From NCBI GenBank assembly GCA_016165875.1, contig JABBOT010000017.1, positions 2,062,186-2,126,185 on the forward strand: 64,000 nt of DNA. The letters are read 5' to 3'. How positions within the stretch are numbered: position 1 is the stretch's first letter; the number at the start of each line of letters is the position of its first letter. The stretch comes from Acanthopleura granulata (taxonomy: Eukaryota; Mollusca; Polyplacophora; Chitonida; Chitonidae). The notes beneath the pieces are model-generated. The model did no database searches. It saw only the letters and a program-made list of their open reading frames with translations, and was not told the origin of the DNA. The position numbers and the translations under genes are program-made. Shown here one piece after another: positions 33,115 through 44,400 of the stretch.

Positions 33115-33667
33115 TGACGTCGCGCCGTAGACGCTGCTGCAGAAGCTTCAGTGTCACTGAAATGACGTCAGATGTCCCAATTCGGACTTCTGCCGATATC
33201 TCATAGACCACTTTGGTATAACAACCAAAGAGTATGACGTTCCTCGACTTTGGCCGGCATTGACGTTACTTCATTGTTAACAGTATTATCGTTGTTAGAG
33301 ATTACACTTTCTTAATATAGCACTGGTTCATTGTTGCGTCGAGCTATGACGTGGGTCTAAATAGTAACGTCATAGAGCACAGCACCTTTATTTTAATACA
33401 AAGGTGCCATTTTTTGCTAGCCAACTTAATGCACTGCGCATGTCTCAGAGATTGTGCCGAAAGGGTCTATTGTTGAGGGCAGCATGCAACGATGTACTAA
33501 ATTTGCACATTGCCATCCGACAGTGTCCCCGTTCCGGTAGCAGGACATTGACGTCAAATGTTCCATTCCCTGCACAGCATAACGACGTTACATTGAAAAC
33601 AGCGCGACGTTACAATAGAAACCGATACATTGTAACAGGTAGACGCTGCGTTTGACATTTTTGACGT
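33115..33667. promoter_or_regulatory. Cluster of CRE-like TGACGT sites
   Basis: TGACGT on either strand at 33115, 33163, 33235, 33261, 33347, 33367 (minus), 33549 and 33662. Two of these (33163-33170 and 33549-33556) are the full palindrome TGACGTCA, the binding site of CREB/ATF bZIP factors. Eight in 553 bp is far above the roughly 0.3 expected by chance. No gene start is recognised next to it. Confidence 0.5.
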
Positions 33668-34386
33668 TGCAATGGTCTAAGGTCTAATGGTCTCAATGAG
33701 TAAAGGGTGCGGTAGAGAATTCCTAAGCTTTAGGCCACGGGTCTAAAATTTTATTACACTGCACTAGTGAGTTTTGACCACACAGGTGGACTAGTTTTTG
33801 CCCAGCAGCGGATATCTGTGTTTGTGATAGATTGTAGTAGTGCTAGGTTTCAAAATAACCTACATTGAGATGGCAGAAATATGGCTGATGTATCTCTACT
33901 GGGCAACTGAACACGCCTGACAGGGTGCATAAACAGTTGCTCGTTGTTGTAAAGGCCGGCCTGTCTTTGTCGGAGAATTGATGGAAAACTGGTGGGTCGA
34001 CCTATCCGTATTATGATGTTTTTTGTATGCTGATAAACGAGTATTTGAAAACTAAACAGAAAAGAATATGGTGCCAGAGTCGAAATTGGGTTAATAATGG
34101 ACCAAAGGTCACTGTTTTATACGTATTTTGAGCATTTTAGTGCAAAAAGTGTACTTTTTGAAGACTAGCATTTGGTTGGAGGTGTGATGTAACATGTTGC
34201 ATGAGATAATTTTACGCAGTTCAAAGGTATCTTTTAGGAGTAACTGGTCATAAGAATGATATTATTGGGACAGAATTCTGTCATTTCAAGGATATGTGCA
34301 GTCTGTTCATTGCTTTCTGGACATTCCCAGGCAAAACTGTAGATTGCACCCTAAAGCCATATGCCGCCTTCTCGTGACTGAGAACA
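33668..34386. other. Gene-free stretch
   Basis: No gene or repeat recognised. A landmark of the following array (GCATGCAACGATGTACTAAA) occurs upstream at 33482, so a decayed partial unit may extend into this stretch. Confidence 0.5.
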
Positions 34387-35773
34387 GCATGCAATGGTGC
34401 ACTAATGTGGCGCACTGTTAACCAATCGTTAGGAATCACGTCTAACGCTTGCCCTTGCAATGACGTTGGCTGGAATCGTCATTCATGAAAAGTTGCTTTA
34501 GATGTATAACATTACAGCCACTAAAGCAACGAAATGCGAAGCGTAAGGGGTAATGATTTACGGTTATTGGTTCATTCGTTTTTTCAGGAAGCTATCGTTT
34601 CGCCGGTCATCTGTGAACAAATACCAATTTCCACTCTTGTAATCGCTGTTTGCCAACGGCTACGATATTGACCAAGTTTTGTCTTCCCCCGTAAATATCA
34701 AACTCCACAAGACTACATGACCGTCGTAGAAAATTTATTAGCTTTCTGTGCGGTGTACTTCTTTGTTTCTGCTTAGAACTAAAAATGGATTCTGCAATAA
34801 AGCTTTAATCGTCACAAGTAGAAGACGAGCAATTTCAGGCTTTTGGACCACCCTTCTCTCGGATAGAAATCAAGGTTTTGGACTGACCCCGGTGGTTGAG
34901 GCGTAACACGTTAAAAACAGCCATTGATGTGAAAGAGCATGTTTTCCTGGAAAATGCTCTAGAGCTCAAACATGCAAACTGCCTTGAGGTTCGGTAAACT
35001 GTCTTGAAACTTTTACATGGTTTAACAGAACAATGGAGTAAAGCCATACAAACATAAAAAAAACCTGTCTTTTTTTTTCTTGATTAGCCGGAGATGGAAT
35101 TTCAAAGGAAATCACTCAAGACTTAAGTTTTTATAGAATGGGGCTCCGAAAACCGCTGTAGTTATGGAGCCAATGAACTTGCCAGAAAAACTCTCCTCAG
35201 CGTCTTAATCGTCTACCCCTTATGTGATTTAAGTATCGGTTTTGCTCTATTTCCCGTTCGTCTTATAGGTGTCTTGTGCTCCCTAAAACACTATCATGTG
35301 AATAATCTTGGAAGAGCAACCATCAGAGTTCTTACTGACTGTAAAATTCATTTTCTGCATATTTGCAGTTGTTTGGATTGATTCGAATTTGATTGATTTC
35401 ATTTAATATATTCTCCACTTTCAGGCAACTGTATGTTGAGAATACACTTTTAGAAACGCCAGTCATGTTATGGTCCTCAATAGTTTAAAACAGTTTTCAG
35501 AGATCCAGAAACTCTGCAGCACTCTGAATCAGCTGATCATTAAGATGTTGATTGTACACTGGAAAAGCGTATGGGGGAAACTTCGCATTAAATCATCGTT
35601 TCTAAAATCGTGACCTTCTTAAAACAATGTATGATAACGTGAAAACTAATGAGCAATCATATATAGTTAAGGCTGCACGATTTCAACTATTTGTCGCATT
35701 AAAACCGTACAGGTAGAGCGCCCAATGTACTTATAATACAAAAGGGATGTGGAAATAAACGGTGGTGGTTTTT

Positions 35774-36020
35774 CTAGTCAGATGATGAGTGAATAAGGAA
35801 GTCCACCGGAGTCAAAAAATTCGCCCTGTACAACATGAATGTGTCGAGGAAACCCTTAGTGTTCATATGTTGTGAACATTTGCTACACGTGCATTTGTCA
35901 CATCCCCTAATTGGTATGTGTGTAGGTTCCATGTGGATGTGTATGTAGTACAACACCCGTGTGTATATTTAATGTTGAAATATAACAGCTATAACCTGAT
36001 TAAAATGCACCGTCACGTCC
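35774..36020 (-). pseudogene. Cys-rich frame in tandem unit 1, one stop
   Basis: This is the counterpart of the open frame at 37777-38022. The minus strand reads a VTVHFNQVIAVIFQH stretch, a stop, then RGCDKCTCSKCSQH and VDFLIHSSSD before the terminator. Reading frame and terminator are shared with the second unit. Many residue changes between the copies argue against strong constraint. Confidence 0.3.
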
Positions 36021-37776
36021 TCCGTTCAACCTCCATATTTATTTCCATTTCAGTCCTTGTAAAAAAAATGCCCCAAAATAATGAAGGCCATACTTGGAAT
36101 CAGCACGAAGTGGCCTTGTGGATTATGTGTACTTTGTTTACGTGTGGTCTGTTTTTTTTTTATGGTACATGCTATTGTGCCTGTGGCAGGTCGCCACAAT
36201 TCCTGTATATCTGGAATACGTGTATCTATCGTACAGAATTGGAGGGAATAGCATGCAATGATGTGCTAAATTAGCGCTTGTTGGAGATTACGTCTGACGC
36301 CTGCCCTCGCAATGACGTCTTCTGTAATCGTCAATCATGAAACGTTGCTTTATATATGTAGCATTACAGCCTCTAAAGCAATGAAATGCGAAGCACATCA
36401 GCGTAAGGTGTAATGATTTACATTTATGGGTTCAAATATTTTATTTTTTTTTTCAGGAAGCTATCGTTTCGCCGGTCATCTGTGAACAAATACCAATTTC
36501 CACTCTTGTAATCGCTGTTTGCCAACGGCTACGATATTGACCCAGTTTTGTCATCCCCGTAAATATTGAGCTCCACAAGACTGCATTTCCGCCGTAGGAA
36601 ATTTATTAGCTCTCTGTGCGGTGCAATTCTTTGTTTCTGCTTTGAACTAAAAAAATGGATTCTGCGACAAAGCCTTAATCGTCACAAGTGGAAGACGAGA
36701 AATTTCCGCTCATTGGAGAATCCGCTGCTCAGATAGCATACAAGTCGAGGTTTTGAGCTGACCCCGGTGTCTGGGGGGTTGTTAATCCGTTTATCCAAGG
36801 CGTAACACGTTAATAACGGTCCCTGATGTGAAAGAACATGTTTTCCTGGAAAATGTTCTGGAGCTCAAACATGCAAACTGCCTTGAGGTTCGGTAAACTG
36901 TCCTTAAACTTATACATGGTTTAACAGAACAATGGAGTAAACCCATACAAGCATATGAAAAAAACCTGTCTTTTTTTTTTCTTGATTAGCCCGTGATGGA
37001 ATTTCAAAGGAAATCACTTTTCTGTTATTATAGGATGGCTAATGGTGCATCAATAGCGCTGTAATTATGGAGCAAATGAACATGCCGGAACACTCCTCAA
37101 CGTCTTAATTGTTTACCCTTTATGTGATTTAAGTATCGGTTTTCAGTGCCGCCGTGTTTTGCTCTATTTCCCGGTCGTCTTATAGGTGTCTTGTGCTCCC
37201 TAAAACACTATCATGTGAATAATCTTGGAAGAGCAACCATCAGAGTTCTTACTGACTGTAAAATTCATTTTCTGCACATTTTCGGTTGTTTGGATTGATT
37301 CGAATTTGATTGATTTCATTTGATATATTCTCCACTTTCAGGCAACTGTATGTTGAGAATACACTTTAAGAAACGCCAGTTCTGCTATGGTCCTCAATAG
37401 TTTAGAACAGTTTTCAGAGAACCATAAAGGCGACAACACCCTGACGCCGCTGATCAGAACGGTGTCGCATTTTTAGGTCCGTCCTTAACATCCACTGGCC
37501 ACATGACACAATGCGGTGGTGAACAATATTTTTTTTACCATTTATACACTGGACAAGCATGTAAAGGTAAACCTCGATTGAAATCATTTGTTCTTAAGTC
37601 GTAATCTTGTTAAAGCTATATATGATAACGTGAAAAGTAATGAGCAGTCATATATAATTGGCGCCATTAAAGCTGCACGGGTTGAGCGTGTTTAGCGCCA
37701 TTAAAAACGCACAGGCAGAGTGCGCAGTGTAGTTATAGTACAAAAGAGATATCGAAATAAACGGTTGTGGTTTTTT

Positions 37777-38022
37777 TTAGTCCAAAAATGAGTGAATAAG
37801 GAAGTCCACGCGACTCAGCAATTTCGATTGAAACTTGAATGCCCCTCGAAAACTCTCAGGGGTCACATGTAGCGAACATCTGTTACACGTGCATTTGCAA
37901 CATCCTCTAATTACTATCTGTGTACGTTCTGCGTGGATTTGTATGTAGTACAACACCCGAATGTATATTTCATGTTGAAATATAACAGCAACAACCTGTT
38001 CAATATGTACCGTCACGTTCAT
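37777..38022 (-). CDS. Hypothetical Cys-rich ORF in tandem unit 2
   Basis: An 81-codon open frame starting MNVTVHIEQVVAVIFQHEIY, with a cysteine cluster RGCCKCTCNRCSLH and ending VDFLIHSFLD. The same frame exists in unit 1 with one stop; the third unit is truncated before it. The cysteine spacing loosely recalls C-terminal cystine-knot segments, but too little is present to name a family. It could be a decayed exon carried in the repeat. Confidence 0.25.
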   Translation of the reverse strand: MNVTVHIEQVVAVIFQHEIYIRVLYYIQIHAERTQIVIRGCCKCTCNRCSLHVTPESFRGAFKFQSKLLSRVDFLIHSFLD

Positions 38023-39649
38023 CGTACAACCTCCATTTTCATTTTATTCACCGTAAAATAAATACCCCAAAATAATGAAGACCCTATTTGGATTCAGCAC
38101 GAGTTGACTCTTTAGATGATGTGTACTTTGTTTATATGTGCTCTGTTCTTTTATGGTACACGCTATTGTGTCTGTGACAGATCGCCATAATTCCTGTATA
38201 GCTGAACTACGAGTATGTGTTGTACAGAATTGGAGGGAATAACACGCACTGATGTGCTAAATTGGCGCTTGTTGGGGATTACGTCTAACGCCTGCCCTTG
38301 CAATGACGTCGTCTGTAATTGTCAGTCATGAAAAGTCACTTTAGATATATAACATTATAGCCACTAAACAACGAAATGCGAAGGCATCAGCATAAGGGGT
38401 AACAACTTACAGTTATTGGTTCACCTTTTTTAGGAAGCTAACGTTTCGCCGGTCATCTGTGAACAAATACCAATTTCCACTCTTGTTATCGCTCTTTGGC
38501 AACGGCTACAATATTGACCCAGTTTTGTCTTCTCCGTAAATATCAAACTCCACAAGACTGCATTTCCGCCGTAGGAAATTTATTAGCTTTCCGTGCGGTG
38601 CACTTCTTTGTTTCTGCTTAGAGCTTAAAAAAATGGATTCTACGATAGAACTTTAACCATCACAAGTGGAAGACGAGCAATTTCCGCCCTATGGAGAATC
38701 CGTCTCTCGAAGAGTATATAAATCAAGGTTTTGGGCTGACTCCGGTGGCTGAGGCGTTGTTAATCCGTTTATCCAAGGCGTAACACGTTATTAACGGCCG
38801 CTGATGTGAAAGAGCATGTTTTCCTGGAAAATGCTCTGGAGCTCAAACATGCGAACTGCCTTGAGGTTCGGCAAACTGACTTTAAACTTATACATGGTTT
38901 AACAGAACAATGCACTGAAACCATACTAACGTCGAAAATTGTTTTTTTCTTCTTTTCTTTCTTACAAATATGGAAAATTGTTTTTTTCTTGATGGAGGTG
39001 GAATTTCAATTTCCTCTCTTTCGTTAATGTTTGATCAAAAACGCTGATTATGGAGAAAATGAACTTGTCTGAAAAAACACTCCTTAGCTTAATTGTTTAG
39101 CTTTATCTAATTTAAATATCGGTTTTTAAACATTTGAGTCAATTTTTCTGTAAAGTTCGTTTTCTGCACATTTTCTGTTGTTTGGATAGATTCGAATTTA
39201 ATTACTGTGATACATTCCTGAAAGTCAAGGAGCTGTATGGGAGACTAAACGATCTGTACGGCGTCGCATTTTTATGTCTGTTCTCCACACCCACTGATCA
39301 CATGACACAGTGCGGAAGTGAACAATAATTTTTTGTTTCACCAGTTTTACAATGAACAAGCATATAATGGTAAACATCACATGAGATGATCATTTCTAAA
39401 GTCGTCATCTTGTTAAACCCATGTTTGGTATCGTGAAAAGTACTGAGCAATCATGTAAAGTTATCGTCATTAAAACTGCAGGGGTTGAGCGTAGTTAGCC
39501 CCGTTAAAAATACATAGGTAGAGCCGATCAGCGCCTATAGTAAAAAAAGAAATTTCACTCTTCTGTCCTTTTCGCATTTTTATATTGCTCAGAGACTACA
39601 AGTGTCACTCTGTCATCATTTAACGGCCAAGGAGGCCACCTGTTGAGTG

Positions 39650-39820
39650 ACAATCGCAGGGTATAAGCGATGGTTGTGAGTTCAAACCTGGCTCACGCAG
39701 GCTTCCTCTTCGGTGTTACGTGAGATGGCCATGCGTTTCGCTCGGCTGTGTCCGATTTCCTCCCACCACATTGCTTGCCGGCGTCGTATCGGTGAAAAAT
39801 TTTTGTGTACGGCCTATAGG
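39650..39820 (+). mobile_element. SINE fragment, copy 1 of duplicated pair
   Basis: GGTTGTGAGTTCAAACCTGG (B-box region), GCAGGCTTCCTCTTCGGTG, TTTCCTCCCACCACATTG and CGTCGTATCGGTGAAAAATT. An internal deletion removes part of the core. Confidence 0.85.
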
Positions 39821-40267
39821 TGGAAATGATTTCATTTTGTAACATATTAGAATACTAATGACTAACCAAGTCTTTAAGATATACCATTTTTATGTCTGTT
39901 CTCCACACCCACTGATCACATGACACAGTGCGGAAGTGAACAATAATTTTTTGTTTCACCAGTTTTACAATGAACAAGCATATAATGGTAAACATCACAT
40001 GAGATGATCATTTCTAAAGTCGTCATCTTGTTAAACCCATGTTTGGTATCGTGAAAAGTACTGAGCAATCATGTAAAGTTATCGTCATTAAAACTGCAGG
40101 GGTTGAGCGTAGTTAGCCCCGTTAAAAATACATAGGTAGAGCCGATCAGCGCCTATAGTAAAAAAAGAAATTTCACTCTTCTGTCCTTTTCGCATTTTTA
40201 TATTGCTCAGAGACTACAAGTGTCACTCTGTCATCATTTAACGGCCAAGGAGGCCACCTGTTGAGTG

Positions 40268-40438
40268 ACAATCGCAGGGTATAAGCGATGGTTGTGAGTT
40301 CAAACCTGGCTCACGCAGGCTTCCTCTTCGGTGTTACGTGAGATGGCCATGCGTTTCGCTCGGCTGTGTCCGATTTCCTCCCACCACATTGCTTGCCGGC
40401 GTCGTATCGGTGAAAAATTTTTGTGTACGGCCTATAGG
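40268..40438 (+). mobile_element. SINE fragment, copy 2 of duplicated pair
   Basis: Identical to 39650-39820 as part of the 618-bp duplication, so it moved by duplication and not by transposition. Confidence 0.85.
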
Positions 40439-42547
40439 TGGAAATGATTTCATTTTGTAACATATTAGAATACTAATGACTAACCAAGTCTTTAAGATAT
40501 ACCTATTGGTTAATATCTACCTGGTAGATATAGCCATTTCTCTTTAAGCTGTTATTTCTTCATGCAAGACAGATTAGCGAACATAAGGTCAACACACGTC
40601 GTCATCAAAAATTTACGGTCAGGCGATTCAATGACTTCGAGGAGCTCTTCCAGAAAAAGTGTTCAGTGTACCCCTCTGATTGCTGTCAACACTACAAACC
40701 AGCCGCATGTTCTTTTGACGAACAGCCCAATTCTTTTTATCTTGTACATTTTCTTAGTTCTTTGCTGATTTGTGTTATTTTTCTTTTTTGGAGACTGGCC
40801 TAGGTTCAATGGATTTCCACTTTCACCTCGCTTTACGTATCTAATGTCACATAAGAGCTTTGTAACTTTTGTGCACATAACAAATCAGTGATCCAAGGGG
40901 ATTTTCGGGAATTCTGCCTTCTTATTGCCTGACGGGTCGAATTATAGGTTCCCCTTGGGACCACCCAGAGTACAGCTCTTCAATCTCTTTCTGCATGTGA
41001 AGCTTTGTAATTTCTTGAGAGAAAAGACAACAAAAAATATAAGCAAAGTTATTTCATAACAGGGGCTCCAAACAGACATAAACGGGCATAGGCATTTTTT
41101 ATGACGTGCTTGGTAACTTGTAAATCATCGTTTATTCTGAGATTCTTACAAGGCCATAGGATACGCTATGTTAGAGAAACCGGAAACACAATTTTCAGTA
41201 ATACGGGCGAGAAACTCCTCTGTGTGCGAAGTACGGTTCCCTTGAATGTTAAATTATTACGTATTCCGCAACCACTTTCTCGTTGAAAATGGGGTTAAAA
41301 TGTCAGAAATGTCTCATAATCACAAGGGAAACAGCTGATTTAACACTACATCTATATGGCAAAGTGGTAAATTAGGTGCGGATGACGTCAAAGCGGAAAC
41401 AGATACGTTCTCGGGTAATTGGTTAAAATTGAGAGCACGGAGGCCCATTCGATTTTCCTCACGTGGGCGTTTTTCCTTACATTGAACTGCAGTGTTTCGG
41501 TTATCAGACATCACAAAAATGAAATGTGGCGTTTTTTGAACTTTGAATAGGATTATATACATTTTTCCAGTGTTTCTAGCCCTTTTTTCTAGCCTTTTCT
41601 TTTAACGAAGGTGACAAAGATTAAAACGTTGACATATACAGCTACAGACCGCATGCTAACGCTTGAATTTACGGTACACCCGAGCTGGTAATTTTTTTCT
41701 TGTAAGAAGTCCTTGTCTGTGGTTGTTGTAGGACTACTCAATCTACAATCGACAAACACAATCGATGATTTCAAAAATGGCTGCTGAGCTTTCAGACGCG
41801 TGGTCGCCAACAACACAGGGGGAGCTGATTCAACCACACGAACCAGTAAAAATCCTCTGATCACCTTGAATGTCGCATTGCCCATATGGAAACACGACAG
41901 GATTAAACCCCTACACTATAAAAAACTACATTGTAATATGTTAATTAATGATGTTGATCTTGTTACAATGCGCTGTTGTTGATGTCACTATGATAAAGGT
42001 TTTTTTGCGAAATAAACATCATGCCTTGATCCAGACAGAGTAAATTTAACACCTTACTTTTCAGAGTGTACTTAAAACCAAGGCTCATGTCTTTGATTTC
42101 TGAGTGGTAAACGACTGAGTTACATACGGGCGCTGTCACATGACCTTTACATGTCAACGATACACTAATGGCTTCTATCGGCAAATCAATCCACAGGATT
42201 CCGGTTTAAAAGTGCACTCTACAAGCTGACTGACAACGCGGAAAAAAGGTAGCTGGGGACGGCAGTCTGGCAAAGCAGTAGTGAGAGAAAAAGTGACAAC
42301 AGCCTGACATTCCCGCGAAAAAGAGTACTTAGCTTTTATGCAACGCTGTCATATATATATGTGTGGGTGTGTTTGTATAACAAAGGGCAGATTGCCCAGC
42401 TGGTAAATGTATATTTGTTTCAGAAGGCTGGAATCTGTCGTCACCATGACAAACATGTGCCAACATATACAGAGTGATGCTTTGAATTGAGCTTTTGTAA
42501 TTTCATCGTTAGGAATATAGGAACGGGAACTTAGGCCGAACAAGTTT

Positions 42548-42640
42548 GCCCGATTTTATTCCACCATAATGGTGGCCGCCATCGTATAAAGGAAATATTA
42601 TAGAGTTCTGCGTAAAAAATTCATCAAATAAATAAGAAAA
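42548..42640 (+). mobile_element. SINE 3' fragment
   Basis: CCACCATAATGGTGGCCGCC, ATCGTATAAAGGAAATATT, ending with an ATCAAATAAATAAG tail. Confidence 0.8.
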
Positions 42641-43779
42641 TAAATATATTCTAAGCGTATTTAGGTAGGAATTGTCCCTTGGGTTAGCGTACACCCTCTC
42701 CGCTGTACGAACGCTTTGTTCACATTTCATCAACGTGCTTCTTAGTTATAAGGCCTTATTTGAGGCTGCATGGAAATGAGACCGGGATTTGTGGATATCT
42801 AAATTTCGGAATGGCCCTCTGCCTTTAGGCGGCACGAATACTGGCAGAGCAACGTCTCCCAGAGGTCAAAATGACAATTTACGGTATCTGGTCTTCACTT
42901 CTCTAATTACAATATTATTCTACACGCCTGGCCGGAGTTTGACTTTCACACCAGGAGTGAGATCGTTCCCATGTCAACCTCCAGAGTCCAGAAATGTCGA
43001 TAGTCAATTGCCGTCCGTTAATGTTATTAACTTGTGACAAGAAAACGCGATTTAAGACTGGTATAACTTGATTAAACTCATCACCTTTCCTGTAATAGAG
43101 ATAATGGAGAATCTAGGATGAAAAGCTGGAGGCAGATGCCCCTTTAGGATGTCAACGACTCGTCGTCTTGCTTCGAACCTTTTCCGGTCAATCACGCATG
43201 CTCTGGGAAGTTTTCAACACGGACTCCACTTTATTAATTGCCAACAGGTCTTTATGCTGCATCAGCTACGACCCGGGGTCAGTAAACTCGCGGTTAAAAT
43301 CCTGCAGACTTCAGCGTTTCAGAGTCGCACTTGGTTCGTCGGCTGGAAACGCTGATGCAGCTGTACTTACATTGCTTCAGATTATATGTACGTATATGAG
43401 TCTGAAGAACTATTGTGGTTTTTAATCAAGGTTTTTTTTCTTTGACTATTTTTAAAAATGGTCGTGTATTTTATCCGCCTAGAACATTCGTTACGTCTTT
43501 TCCTCATCACTGAAACTGTTGACTGCTTCTCCTTGCATGAATCCGTCTTAATTTTTTATTGATATACTCTCTAAGTTCTATGGTGCTTTGTGTTATTTGT
43601 CACTTTTGGAAACCCGGCATGCGATTATTGACAAGGAACGCCCATTTTGGTTGACGGCTCGTATACGAATGTCGGTTCAAACCTAGATTTAACACGTTCT
43701 CAAGTCGGTATGGCTGAGGTATTACCGACATAGTGTTAAGACATAATCATTCATTCAATCATTCTTTTAAAACTGGACA

Positions 43780-44060
43780 GCCTCGGTGGTTTTTGGTTAG
43801 AGCGTCCTCCTCGAGGTCGGGAGATTCAGGTTCAAGCCCGAGTCGGGTCATACCATAGACTTTAAAACTCGGACTTGTTGCTGTCTCGCTTGGCGCCCAG
43901 GATTGAGAGTTGAGAAGAGTGAAACAGGACAGGTCGGCCCGGTGTCAGTGTAATGTGACTAGGTGAGGTGTCATGTCTGGTGTCTTTGGCATGGTGTTCC
44001 AGTGGCAGCAGCACTTTGGCGACATAGCCTCATATTGCCACAAGAAGACACACTATATGC
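43780..44060 (+). mobile_element. tRNA-derived SINE of a different family
   Basis: The tRNA-like head starts CAGCCTCGGTGGTTTTTGG, with A box TTGGTTAGAGCGTCC and B box GGTTCAAGCCC at about 43831. Next come the tRNA-unrelated body CGGGTCATACCATAGACTTT, then GGCCCGGTGTCAGTGTAATG and GTGTCATGTCTGGTGTCTTT. Body and head differ from the main SINE. I recall this type from other lophotrochozoans. The 62-residue frame at 43973 lies inside it and is not a gene. Confidence 0.75.
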
Positions 44061-44242
44061 AGTATATCTGGGAGCAAAATGGGTCGATCCTTTTCATTCA
44101 TAAAACTATCATGAATCACAGTTATACACACTGCCATAACATTGATCTACAACACACGTAACAGACACACAGGGTCAAGATCGTCAGAACAATACAGTTG
44201 TCCGAAGAACACCAACGTAATGCGTCGCGTATATTTGCGTAT

Positions 44243-44400
44243 TTATTTTTGTTTTTTTGTTTAACGCCAAACTAAAAAGTCTTTCACTAATACGATGCCC
44301 GCCCATCTTTAGGAGAGCTAGAAAAACGGACAAGTCCCACGGTAAACCACTGGCCTTTGGCAGGTTACCATTGAACTCCCCCACGTGTGTCATACAGATT
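44243..44400 (-). mobile_element. Second repeat family, fragment
   Basis: TTTTTTTGTTTAACGCC, TTTCACTAATACGATGCC, GGTAAACCACTGGCCTTTGG and CAGGTTACCATTGAACTCCC; it is ordered as in 18933 and 54255. Confidence 0.5.

Larger units (their letters stand above)
34387..39540. repeat. Tandem array of about 1.9-kb units (two full, one truncated)
   Basis: Units begin near 34387, 36251 and 38241, each with a GCATGCAATGATGTGCTAAA-like start. The block GGAAGCTATCGTTTCGCCGG recurs at 34587, 36456 and 38433 (periods 1869 and 1977). Other shared landmarks are CACTCTTGTAATCGCTG, CATGTTTTCCTGGAAAATG, GCTCAAACATGCAAACTGCC and GGTTTAACAGAACAATG. The third unit is truncated at about 39540, where SINE-bearing sequence starts. 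Each unit keeps a TGACGT near its start. No terminal repeats or transposase are seen. Confidence 0.85.
39267..40502. repeat. 618-bp tandem duplication, two apparently identical copies
   Basis: 39267-39884 is followed directly by 39885-40502. I compared them by eye and saw no difference. Each copy includes part of the truncated third 1.9-kb unit and a SINE fragment. Such identity beside strongly diverged units means either a very recent duplication or an assembly join of two alleles. Confidence 0.95.

Noticed and set aside
43785..43860. Functional tRNA gene
   Set aside because: A and B boxes are present, but the body continues into SINE sequence and the cloverleaf stems are poor.
43973..44161. 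Short plus-strand frame as a gene
   Set aside because: It lies inside the tRNA-derived SINE at 43780-44060.
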